DNA from: Flavobacterium sp. SLB02
Lineage (GTDB): Bacteria; Bacteroidota; Bacteroidia; Flavobacteriales; Flavobacteriaceae
NCBI RefSeq assembly: GCF_009664855.1
Contig: NZ_CP045928.1
Span: 4,868,331-4,932,330, forward strand
Direction of reading: 5' to 3'
Length of the DNA stretch: 64,000 nucleotides
Of the stretch, positions 21,986-29,721 are shown one piece after another. Under the pieces are notes generated by a model. The model ran no database searches, was not told the DNA's origin, and saw only the letters and a list, made by a program, of their open reading frames with translations. The position numbers and the translations under genes were made by a program. Position 1 is the first letter of the stretch. Every line of letters begins with the position of its first letter.

Positions 21986-23311
21986 CTAAATCAAACAAAT
22001 CACAAAACTTGTTTTATCCTCATCGGTTTGGTAACTTAAGTAACCGCCGTGCGCTTCGATGATGTTTTTAGAAAGTGTTAAACCAATTCCGGCGCCATCT
22101 TTTCTGGTGGTGAAAAACGGTAGAAATACTTTTTCCCGAATCTCTTGGTCGATTCCTTTTCCGTTGTCTGAAATGGTGATAAAAAAGCGATTATTCTCCG
22201 TATAACTGGACAAGAACATTTTCTTTTCTGTCTTTTCTTTTAGGGCATAAACACTATTCGTAATGAGATTAATAATCACTTGTTCAATCTGACTTTTATC
22301 GATCAAAATAGATCTTGGGCTGCTAATTTCGTTGACCAATTCGATATTCTCCGCTTTCAAAATTGGCCCCATGATGCGCATGCAATCCTCTAAAAGTAAA
22401 TTTATTGGGGTCATTTGTTTTGTTGGAGTCGGAAGCATGGCGAGTTTTCGGTAATTTTCGACAAATACCTGCAAATGGTCACTTCGATTGATAATCGTCG
22501 AAATACTGCTTTTGATATCGTCAAAATCATCTTCTTCGAGTTTTTCCTGATCGACAATCTGAAGTAAATTCTGCGAAAGCGCCCGAATTGGAGTTAAGGA
22601 ATTCATCAATTCATGCGAGATGATTTTCATCAGATTAATCCAGGCTTCTTTTTCCTTTTTCTCAATAACGCGTTGAATACTATCCAATAAAATAATGAAA
22701 TATTCTTTTTCGTACGTTTTTGTATAGGACGTTTGCAGCATAAAAGTCTGCAAATCCTGTTCTTCTATCTTAATCGAAATTGCCGATTTTAATTCTGAAA
22801 ATTCTGTTTGCTCAATTTCATTGCAAAGTGATGGCAAATAATTTTTAAGGTATTTCCAATGACTTACTTTTGGCACTTTAAATAAACCGGAAAAACAATC
22901 GTTCATTAAAAAAACATTCCAGTCATCGTTTTCTTTTTCAAGAATTAAAGTCGCTGTATCTATATTATTCAAAATCGACTGATAAACCAATTCTTTTGAA
23001 GTCTGCTCTTGCTGCTGGTATTTTAAAGTATTATATAAAAGATATAAGTTATTAAATTTCTGCTCCTTATACTCTTCCGGAAAATTGGTCGAAAAATCTT
23101 TCTGCAAAATCGAAAGCAATATTTTATCATAAAACAAAGAATGTTTTTTGATATAAAAATACATCTCAAACAACAGTAAGATTATAAAAAACCCAATCAA
23201 AATTGCATTGTAATAAAGCGTTTTATTAATCAGGAAAACGCAAAAGAAAAAGGGAATCATAATAAAGAGAACCCTTATAAACAAAGCATTATAGAACTTC
23301 CAGTTTTTCAT
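21986..23311 (-). CDS. Sensor histidine kinase, NtrY-like
   Basis: This 441-residue protein has two N-terminal transmembrane segments (about 12-30 and 35-52) with almost no periplasmic loop, so it probably senses a membrane or cytoplasmic signal. A PAS-like region (about 100-215) follows. Kinase motifs are the H-box ISHELMNSLTPIRA (phospho-His about 229), N-box VIINLITNSVYAL, G1 ISDNGKGID and the F/G2 boxes FFTTRKDGAGIGLTLSKNI. This arrangement is typical of kinases paired with NtrC-class regulators. Its gene lies 150 bases downstream of the regulator gene in the same direction. Confidence 0.9.
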   Translation of the reverse strand: MKNWKFYNALFIRVLFIMIPFFFCVFLINKTLYYNAILIGFFIILLLFEMYFYIKKHSLFYDKILLSILQKDFSTNFPEEYKEQKFNNLYLLYNTLKYQQQEQTSKELVYQSILNNIDTATLILEKENDDWNVFLMNDCFSGLFKVPKVSHWKYLKNYLPSLCNEIEQTEFSELKSAISIKIEEQDLQTFMLQTSYTKTYEKEYFIILLDSIQRVIEKKEKEAWINLMKIISHELMNSLTPIRALSQNLLQIVDQEKLEEDDFDDIKSSISTIINRSDHLQVFVENYRKLAMLPTPTKQMTPINLLLEDCMRIMGPILKAENIELVNEISSPRSILIDKSQIEQVIINLITNSVYALKEKTEKKMFLSSYTENNRFFITISDNGKGIDQEIREKVFLPFFTTRKDGAGIGLTLSKNIIEAHGGYLSYQTDEDKTSFVICLI

Positions 23312-23346
23312 TATTTTAATTTTTTATTGGTATATGTAGCTGAAGA

Positions 23347-23462
23347 TTTAACCGCAAGGTTCGCAAAGGTTTACGCAAAGTTCGCTAGAAACAGCTTTGT
23401 GAACTTAATAAAACCAATTACAAATAAACCCAAAAAATACCTTGCGTGCTTTGCGGTAAAAT
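23347..23462. repeat. Inverted repeat between regulator and kinase genes
   Basis: TTAACCGCAAGGTTCGCAAAG-like sequence at the left is mirrored by CTTGCGTGCTTTGCGGTAAA at the right. Related pieces occur at 44395-44635. It separates two genes of one likely operon and could form a long stem in the transcript. Confidence 0.65.
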
Positions 23463-24805
23463 TAATTTTTCAAGTCATATTTCTCGATTCTTCTATACAA
23501 CGCGGCTCTTGACAAACCCAGTTCTTCAGCTGTTTTACTGATGTTTCCGTTGTATTTGAAAAGCGCTTTTTCGATGGCACTTTTTTCCATTTCGGATAAC
23601 GGATTCTCATCGTTTTCCTGAATTTCTTCGAAATCTAAAATATCGAGATTCATTACAGAAATGGTATTGTTATCGGCCAAAATCAAAGCGCGTTCTATTT
23701 TGTTTTCCAGTTCACGAATGTTTCCTTTCCACGGATATTTTTCTAAATAGGGTGCTACATTCTCTTCAAAATGCCAGTTTTCCTGATTGTATTTTTCGGC
23801 AATCTTATCCAGGATAAAATGCGCCATTGGTACAATATCATCTTTTCGTTCGCGTAACGAAGGCAAATGAATTTCCATTGTATTGATGCGATACAGCAAA
23901 TCTTCGCGGAACGTTTTGTTTTTAACCTCAGCTTTTATATCACTGTTTGTGGCCGCAATTACTCGAACATTCAAAGGCCTTGCCTTACTTTCTCCTAAAC
24001 GGGTAACGGTTTTGGTTTGCAAAACGTGTAATAGTTTCGATTGTAAATGCAACGGAATATTACCTATTTCATCCAGAAAAATAGTTCCGCCGGAAGCTAT
24101 TTCAAATCTTCCTGCCGTATCGGTTTTAGCATCTGTAAAAGCGCCTTTTGCATAACCAAAAAGTTCACTTTCGAATAAATTATCACTCAAAGATCCTAAA
24201 TCAACATGTACAAATGGCTGTGGTTTTCGTTCTGAATTCAGGTGAATAAACTCTGCAAAAACATATTTCCCGGTTCCGTTTTCGCCCAGAATCAAAACAT
24301 TAGCATCTGTTCTGGCAACTCTTTCGGCAATAGAATAGGCCTGTTTTATTTTAAGCGAACTTCCAACAAAATAGTTTTTCGCGGGCTTTTCTTCTACCAC
24401 TTTTTTGCTGTTCTGTCGGCTTTCGGCAACAGCCTTATCAATTATTTCCAGCAGTTTTTCGTTATTCCACGGTTTTAGAACATAATCAAAAGCACCAATT
24501 TTTATTCCTTCAACTGCAGTATCAATTTTACCAAAAGCGGTCATCAAAATCACGACAGTTTGTGGCGAAAGTGTTTTAATTTCTTTGAGCCAATGAATCC
24601 CTTCCCGCCCATCTTCGAAACCAATTCTATAATTCATGTCTAATAAAACCACATTTATTTCATTTTCACTTAAAATAGAGATGATTTTTTTTGGACTATT
24701 TTCTGTAAAAATGGTTTCAAAATGTTTTTTGAGAATCATTTTTGCCGAAAAAAGAATTTCTTCCTGATCGTCGACGATTAATATTTGGGCTTGTTTTTTT
24801 CGCAT
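23462..24805 (-). CDS. Sigma-54-dependent response regulator, NtrC family
   Basis: This 447-residue protein has a receiver domain (1-120; phospho-acceptor Asp56, Lys111), an AAA+ domain (about 143-375; Walker A GENGTGK at 174-180, Walker B IFLDEIGNI) and a Fis-type helix-turn-helix at the C-terminus (NISKTAEELGLSRAALYRRI). The sigma-54-contacting loop, classically GAFTGA, is GAFTDA (221-226). The start at 24805 gives a normal receiver N-terminus; the upstream ATG at 24856 would cover the putative operator. The gene is divergent from a HlyD/ABC operon, with paired dyads between them, so it probably controls that operon and perhaps itself. Confidence 0.93.
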   Translation of the reverse strand: MRKKQAQILIVDDQEEILFSAKMILKKHFETIFTENSPKKIISILSENEINVVLLDMNYRIGFEDGREGIHWLKEIKTLSPQTVVILMTAFGKIDTAVEGIKIGAFDYVLKPWNNEKLLEIIDKAVAESRQNSKKVVEEKPAKNYFVGSSLKIKQAYSIAERVARTDANVLILGENGTGKYVFAEFIHLNSERKPQPFVHVDLGSLSDNLFESELFGYAKGAFTDAKTDTAGRFEIASGGTIFLDEIGNIPLHLQSKLLHVLQTKTVTRLGESKARPLNVRVIAATNSDIKAEVKNKTFREDLLYRINTMEIHLPSLRERKDDIVPMAHFILDKIAEKYNQENWHFEENVAPYLEKYPWKGNIRELENKIERALILADNNTISVMNLDILDFEEIQENDENPLSEMEKSAIEKALFKYNGNISKTAEELGLSRAALYRRIEKYDLKN

Positions 24806-24818
24806 GATGTCTTTTTTT

Positions 24819-24854
24819 GTTCGATAACGAACGGTCAACTGTTCATTATCGAAC
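24819..24854. promoter_or_regulatory. Paired dyad operators, candidate enhancer of the HlyD/ABC operon
   Basis: GTTCGATAACGAAC (24819-24832) and GTTCATTATCGAAC (24841-24854) are each dyad-symmetric and differ little from one another. Their centres are 22 bases apart, about two helical turns, so two dimers would bind on one face of the DNA. This is the usual design of upstream activating sites for NtrC-class proteins. The regulator gene starts 14 bases to the left. Confidence 0.65.
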
Positions 24855-24918
24855 ACTTCTTTTTTAAATGGTTTTTAAAGCTTCTTTAAAATCAATACTT
24901 TACAAATAATAATTTTTA

Positions 24919-24933
24919 TGGCACAGTATTTAC
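24919..24933 (+). promoter_or_regulatory. Candidate sigma-54 promoter
   Basis: TGGCACAGTATTTAC matches the sigma-54 consensus TGGCAC-N5-TTGC except for A in place of the G of the -12 GC. It would start transcription near 24945. The paired dyads lie about 90-125 bases upstream of that point, the classical distance. The match overlaps a possible ATG at 24918, which would then not be the start codon in use. Confidence 0.45.
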
Positions 24934-24962
24934 CTATTGGTAATCAGCAAATTATTAAAGAA

Positions 24963-26207
24963 ATGGACAAAGTAATTCCTCGTAAAAATAGAAAATTTAG
25001 ATATCTGACAATAGCAATTGGAGTTTTTTTAGTTTTGGCAGCAATCGTCTTTTTTTCGTTTAACACTAAAAGAAGTTTAAATGTAAAAGCAGAAGAATTA
25101 AGTATCCAGAAAGTTGAAAAAGCTTTTTTTGAAGATTTTGTTGTTTTTCAGGCCAAGGTAGAACCTTTGAATGTGATGCTTGTAAATGTTACAGAAGGAG
25201 GATCTGTAAAAGAGATTTTTGTCGAAAATGGTGCTATGGTTACCAAAGGGCAATCGTTGGCACGTTTGTACAACCCAAATACCGAATTGAATTACCTGAC
25301 TCAGGAAACAGCAATTATTGAACAAATCAACAATTTGAATACCGGAAAGCTAAACATTAGAAATCAGGAATTAAACCTAAATAAAGATTTGGTTTTAATC
25401 GAACACGATTATAATGATGCCAAACGATTATATGACATGAATGCCCGATTATATGAAAAAGAGGTAATCTCTAAAAATGACTGGAATACTTTTAAGGAAA
25501 GTTTACGTTTTCAGGAAGAACGAAAAAGAACGATTCAGCAAAGTATTCAAAAAGAAAAACAAACGAATCAAATTCAGATTTCGCAAATCAATCATTCAAT
25601 TCAAACCATGGAAAAAAGTTTGGATATTTTAAGAAACAATAAAAAGAATTTCCTGATTATCGCTCCTGAGTCCGGTCGATTGACTTCGTTTCAACCCGTT
25701 TTAGGAAAAACATTTCAGGCTGGCGAAAGCATCGGAAAAATAGATTCTAAACAAGGTTATAAATTGACTGCCGATGTAGATGAATTTTATCTTGAAAAAA
25801 TACGCGAAGGTTTGAAAGGTCAGGTAGAATTTAAAGGAAAAAACCTTGAAGTTTTAGTAACTAAAGTAATACCGGAAGTAAAAGGCGGACATTTTATAGT
25901 AGAACTGGCTTTCACCTCTAAAGATGTTATTGCATTACAAGACGGACTTAGTTTTGGCGTGAAGCTAATTTTATCAGAGAAAAATAAAACTCTTGTCATC
26001 CAGAAAGGAAGCTTTAATCAGGAAACCGCAGGAAAATGGATCTTTGTAGTAAAAGGAAATAAAGCGGTTAGAAGAAATATAAAACTAGGAAGAGAAAACC
26101 CTCCATATTATGAAGTACTGGAAGGTTTAAAAGAAGGAGAATCTGTGATTACCTCATCTTATACGGATTATAAAGATATCGAGGAATTATCGATTAGTTC
26201 TCAGTAA
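24963..26207 (+). CDS. HlyD family periplasmic adaptor
   Basis: This membrane fusion protein of 414 residues begins MDKVIPRKNRKFRYLTIAIG. One transmembrane segment follows (about 14-34), then a lipoyl/barrel-sandwich half with VTEGGSVKEIFVENGAMVTKGQ, a long coiled-coil hairpin (about 90-210), the second lipoyl half (FLIIAPESGRL) and a beta-barrel region ending VLEGLKEGESVITS. It should link the inner-membrane ABC transporter encoded next to an outer-membrane channel; no TolC-like gene is adjacent. An ATG at 24918 would add 15 residues but overlaps the candidate sigma-54 promoter. It is the first gene of the export operon. Confidence 0.88.
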   Translation: MDKVIPRKNRKFRYLTIAIGVFLVLAAIVFFSFNTKRSLNVKAEELSIQKVEKAFFEDFVVFQAKVEPLNVMLVNVTEGGSVKEIFVENGAMVTKGQSLARLYNPNTELNYLTQETAIIEQINNLNTGKLNIRNQELNLNKDLVLIEHDYNDAKRLYDMNARLYEKEVISKNDWNTFKESLRFQEERKRTIQQSIQKEKQTNQIQISQINHSIQTMEKSLDILRNNKKNFLIIAPESGRLTSFQPVLGKTFQAGESIGKIDSKQGYKLTADVDEFYLEKIREGLKGQVEFKGKNLEVLVTKVIPEVKGGHFIVELAFTSKDVIALQDGLSFGVKLILSEKNKTLVIQKGSFNQETAGKWIFVVKGNKAVRRNIKLGRENPPYYEVLEGLKEGESVITSSYTDYKDIEELSISSQ

Positions 26208-26336
26208 CGGTTTTCAGGTTTCAGTCGCAGTCTCGGTCTCAGTTTACAATTCATAATTAATAATTAGTAAAGTTTCAATCATCAATCAAAATTCATCAAT
26301 CAAAAAACAATCAATAACATCTAAAATTTCAAAACT

Positions 26337-27044
26337 ATGATAACAATTCAAAATTTAACCAAAGTTTTTAGAACCGAAGAAGTAGAAACTTCAGCTTTAA
26401 GCGGCATTACTTTAGAAATTAAAAAAGGAGATTTCCTTACTATCATGGGGCCTTCTGGTTGCGGAAAATCGACTTTACTCAATATAATTGGACTTTTGGA
26501 CAGTGCAGATGGCGGAAATTATAAGTTATTAGATCAGGAAATGGTGGGTTTAAAAGAGAAAGGAAGAGCTATTGTTCGTAAAGAAAATATTGGTTTTATT
26601 TTTCAAAACTTCAACCTTATAGATGAACTTTCAGTTTATGATAATATCGAATTGCCTTTGCTTTATAATAACGTAAAAGCCTCAGAAAGAAAACAAAAAA
26701 TCGAAGCGATTGCTGAGAAACTGAATATTTCGCACCGATTAAAACATTATCCGCAACAACTTTCCGGAGGTCAACAACAAAGGGTTGCTGTTGCAAGAGC
26801 TTTGGTAAACGATCCTAAAATTATTCTGGCCGATGAGCCAACCGGTAATCTGGATAGTAAAAATGGTAATGAAGTAATGGAACTTTTAACGGATCTGCAT
26901 GCTAAAGGTGCCACTATTTTGATGGTTACACACTCTGATTATGATGCTTCATTCTCGCAAAGAACGATTCATATGAAAGATGGTGTTATATTTTCTGAAA
27001 AATTAAATCAGAGAAATGTTGATGTTTTTATGGACGCTAAATAA
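26337..27044 (+). CDS. ABC transporter ATP-binding protein, MacB/LolD type
   Basis: This 235-residue ATPase has Walker A GPSGCGKST (38-46), Q-loop FIFQNFNLI, signature LSGGQQQRVAVARAL, Walker B IILADEPTGNLDS and H-loop TILMVTHSD. Length and the NLIDELSVYDNIELPL segment are typical of the LolD/MacB subclass, which drives mechanotransmission rather than classical transmembrane import. It sits between the HlyD adaptor and the FtsX-type permease, so the three probably form one export or envelope-remodelling machine. Confidence 0.93.
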   Translation: MITIQNLTKVFRTEEVETSALSGITLEIKKGDFLTIMGPSGCGKSTLLNIIGLLDSADGGNYKLLDQEMVGLKEKGRAIVRKENIGFIFQNFNLIDELSVYDNIELPLLYNNVKASERKQKIEAIAEKLNISHRLKHYPQQLSGGQQQRVAVARALVNDPKIILADEPTGNLDSKNGNEVMELLTDLHAKGATILMVTHSDYDASFSQRTIHMKDGVIFSEKLNQRNVDVFMDAK

Positions 27045-27051
27045 ATATAAA

Positions 27052-27123
27052 ATGATCAAATTTATTGTAACCGCAATCTTAATCCTGGTGGGATTTGTTT
27101 GCAAAATATTGGCAATGATATAA
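27052..27123 (+). CDS. Possible 23-residue hydrophobic small protein
   Basis: An ATG-started frame of 23 codons plus stop lies seven bases after the ABC ATPase stop. It encodes MIKFIVTAILILVGFVCKIL followed by AMI: a single predicted transmembrane helix with a Lys near each end. It is too short for normal gene calling. Position inside the export operon and membrane-like composition suggest a transporter accessory peptide, but an accidental AT-rich frame is equally possible. Confidence 0.4.
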   Translation: MIKFIVTAILILVGFVCKILAMI

Positions 27124-27127
27124 AAAT

Positions 27128-27151
27128 CTAACAGGTTTAAAAGCCTGTTAG
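27128..27151. repeat. Hairpin CTAACAGG / CCTGTTAG
   Basis: An 8-bp inverted repeat with an eight-base loop lies between the small frame and the permease gene. There is no T-run, so it is not a classical terminator; it may moderate read-through or mRNA stability. A similar element with GACCCGACAGG arms follows leuD. Confidence 0.6.
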
Positions 27152-27193
27152 GTTACATTAAAAAGCAACTGTAATAACTATAAAAAAACTATC

Positions 27194-29623
27194 ATGATTT
27201 TTAACTGGTTTAAAATATTTATATATCATTTAAAGCAAAACAAACTGTTTTCGTTTTTAAATGTCATGGGATTAAGCATTGGAATTGCCGGTGTAATTTT
27301 TGCCATTTTATATTGGAACAACGAAAACGCCTACGATCAATGGAATCCCGAGAAAGAAAATGTGTATCAGGTTTTAAATAAAATTGGCTCAACTGGAGAT
27401 ACATGGTCTTCAAGCACGATACCATTTGGAAAAACCTGTAAGGAAACCATCCCCGAAATTGAACAAATCAGCTTCTTTTACTCCTGGTATAGTGATGGTT
27501 TGGTAAAATATAAAGGCCAAAAAATATTTGATAAAAAAATAACCGTAGCAGACAATGGTTTTTTTGATATTTTCCTTTTTCCAATTGTAAAAGGTGCCAA
27601 AACAAATATTCTAAAAGAAAACAACAGTGTTGCTATTTCTGAAGAAACAGCCAAACAAATTTTCAAAAGTGAAGATCCAATAGGTCAAACACTTAATTAT
27701 AATAACAAAGATTATATTGTAAAATCAGTTTACAAAGTTATACGACCTTCTTCTGTTGAACCTAATTTTGTGTTTGGAGGAGTAGTGCGTGAAAGTGATG
27801 TGGATCAGTGGGGAAATTTTAGTTATGGTTTATTAATTAAAGCTAAAAAAGGGACTGATGTAAATACTCTTTTAAAGAAAATGCAAAACGTAAACTATGT
27901 CAATAGAACTCTAAAAGATGCAAAAGCAAATGGTCAGACTCCTGAACAATATGTAAAAGAAAATGGTGAAATAAGCGTTATTTTGGATCGATTAGACGAA
28001 GCTCGCCTGCATAGCACAAAATCTTCACAAGGAAAAAATTTCCCTGAAGGAAAAGGGAATTTGCAATTGCTGTATATTATGGTTGGTTTGTCTATTTTGA
28101 TTCTAACCTTATCTTTAGTAAACTACATCAATCTGGCAACAGCCTCTGCCATAAAACGTGCTAAGGAAGTTGGGGTTCGTAAAATTGTAGGCGCTACCAA
28201 AAAGCAAATTACACTTCAGTTTATATTTGAAACAGCCATAATTGTGACTTTGGCTATTCTTTTTGCCTTAGCAATAGTAGAACTTTCACTACCTTATTAC
28301 AACAACTTTTTACAGAAATCCCTAACTATGAATGGCAGTGAATTTTATCTGCAGCTTATTTTTATATTTGGATTAGTGATCCTTCTTGCAGGTATATTTC
28401 CCGCCATTTATATCTCAAATTTTGAAACCTTAAAAGTTTTAAAAGGCAATTTCTCCAGAAGTAAAAGCGGAATCTGGATTCGAAATTCGATGTTGATTTT
28501 TCAGTTTGGTATTGCGGCATTTTTTATCATAGGCGCTTTAATTGTAAACTCACAGGTAAATTATATGATGAATAAAGACCTTGGTTTTAGCGGAAATCAG
28601 ATTATCAGGATTCCGTTTAATTATCAGGATTATGCTAAAAAAAATGAAAAGTATCATGTTACCAAACAAGAAATCCTAAAAATGTCGGGGGTTATAGACG
28701 CTTCTACTTTTGCAGGATCTTTTGGAAACAGTAGCAAATCAAGTTCAGGACTTACGTACAATGGTATTTTTGTACAACCCCGAAATATAGAGATGGATTT
28801 TGGTTTTCTTGATATGATGAAAATCAAGATTGTTAAAGGCCGTGATTTATCTCCACAATATGCCTCAGACACTGTAAGCAACTGGTTAATAAACGAAACG
28901 ATGGTAAAAAAATTAGGGCTCAAAAATCCTATAAATACCATAATAAGTTCCGGTTGGGGAAATGAAAAAGGAAACTTAAAATTTAAAATAGTGGGTGTTG
29001 TTAAAGATTTTAATATAACTGGATTACAAGATGAAGTTCCACCAATGGTTTTTATTAATCTTAAAACATTAAAATGGAACAACTTTGACAATATTTATGT
29101 AAAAGTTTCTCCTGATAATTTGACCGAGACTTTAGCCAAACTAAAATCTTATTGGGAAAAAAATATCAATCAGGATTTTCCGTTTTCCTATGAGTTTGTA
29201 AATAAAGATTTTGCCAAAACCTATCAGGAACAAGTAAAACAAAAGAATTTATTTTTCATTTTAAACCTTGTTGTAATCATCATTGCCGTTTTTGGATTAT
29301 TTGCTCTGGCTTCTTTTTCTATGGAGAGAAGATTAAAAGAAATTGCGATTAGAAAAACATTGGGTGCAGAAACTGATGCTTTGCTAAAAGAACTTTCAAA
29401 ACAATATGTTGTTTTTTGCTTAATGGGATTTGTAATTGGTATTATACCCGCTTACATTTTGCTTCAAAAATGGCTCGAGGATTTTGCCTTTAGAGTCAAT
29501 ATTTCGGTTGCTCCTTTTAGTGTTGCGTTGATTTCTCTATTGGTATTAACTTTGATTATTGTTTTAACAAAAGCCTATCAGGTTACTAGAATAGATATCC
29601 TGAAATATTTAAAATACGAATAA
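27194..29623 (+). CDS. ABC transporter permease, FtsX/MacB type
   Basis: This 809-residue permease has the eight-helix layout of long FtsX/MacB-like permeases of Bacteroidota. One helix is near the N-terminus (about 17-40), with the typical NVMGLSIGIAGVIF. A large periplasmic MacB-core domain follows, then three helices around 290-405 with NLATASAIKRAKEVGVRKIVGA. A fourth helix (about 430-450), a second periplasmic domain and three C-terminal helices, with ASFSMERRLKEIAIRKTLGA, complete it. It should couple ATP hydrolysis by the upstream ATPase to a periplasmic action. The exported substrate is unknown. Confidence 0.9.
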   Translation: MIFNWFKIFIYHLKQNKLFSFLNVMGLSIGIAGVIFAILYWNNENAYDQWNPEKENVYQVLNKIGSTGDTWSSSTIPFGKTCKETIPEIEQISFFYSWYSDGLVKYKGQKIFDKKITVADNGFFDIFLFPIVKGAKTNILKENNSVAISEETAKQIFKSEDPIGQTLNYNNKDYIVKSVYKVIRPSSVEPNFVFGGVVRESDVDQWGNFSYGLLIKAKKGTDVNTLLKKMQNVNYVNRTLKDAKANGQTPEQYVKENGEISVILDRLDEARLHSTKSSQGKNFPEGKGNLQLLYIMVGLSILILTLSLVNYINLATASAIKRAKEVGVRKIVGATKKQITLQFIFETAIIVTLAILFALAIVELSLPYYNNFLQKSLTMNGSEFYLQLIFIFGLVILLAGIFPAIYISNFETLKVLKGNFSRSKSGIWIRNSMLIFQFGIAAFFIIGALIVNSQVNYMMNKDLGFSGNQIIRIPFNYQDYAKKNEKYHVTKQEILKMSGVIDASTFAGSFGNSSKSSSGLTYNGIFVQPRNIEMDFGFLDMMKIKIVKGRDLSPQYASDTVSNWLINETMVKKLGLKNPINTIISSGWGNEKGNLKFKIVGVVKDFNITGLQDEVPPMVFINLKTLKWNNFDNIYVKVSPDNLTETLAKLKSYWEKNINQDFPFSYEFVNKDFAKTYQEQVKQKNLFFILNLVVIIIAVFGLFALASFSMERRLKEIAIRKTLGAETDALLKELSKQYVVFCLMGFVIGIIPAYILLQKWLEDFAFRVNISVAPFSVALISLLVLTLIIVLTKAYQVTRIDILKYLKYE

Positions 29624-29647
29624 GCTTGTAGACCATTTTTTTTAAAG

Positions 29648-29680
29648 AAACCCGCCAGATTTTAGCAATTTGGCGGGTTT
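29648..29680. terminator. Bidirectional terminator
   Basis: AAACCCGCCA (29648-29657) pairs exactly with TGGCGGGTTT (29671-29680) around 13 bases. It lies between the convergent permease and L,D-transpeptidase genes. Confidence 0.8.
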
Positions 29681-29721
29681 CTTTGATTAAATATTAAAAT
29701 ATAAAACCTGAATAGATATCT

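Noticed and set aside
24857..24876. TGGTTTTTAAAGC as the sigma-54 promoter of the HlyD operon
   Set aside because: The GG and GC are separated by only eight bases, two short of the required spacing. TGGCACAGTATTTAC at 24919 fits better.
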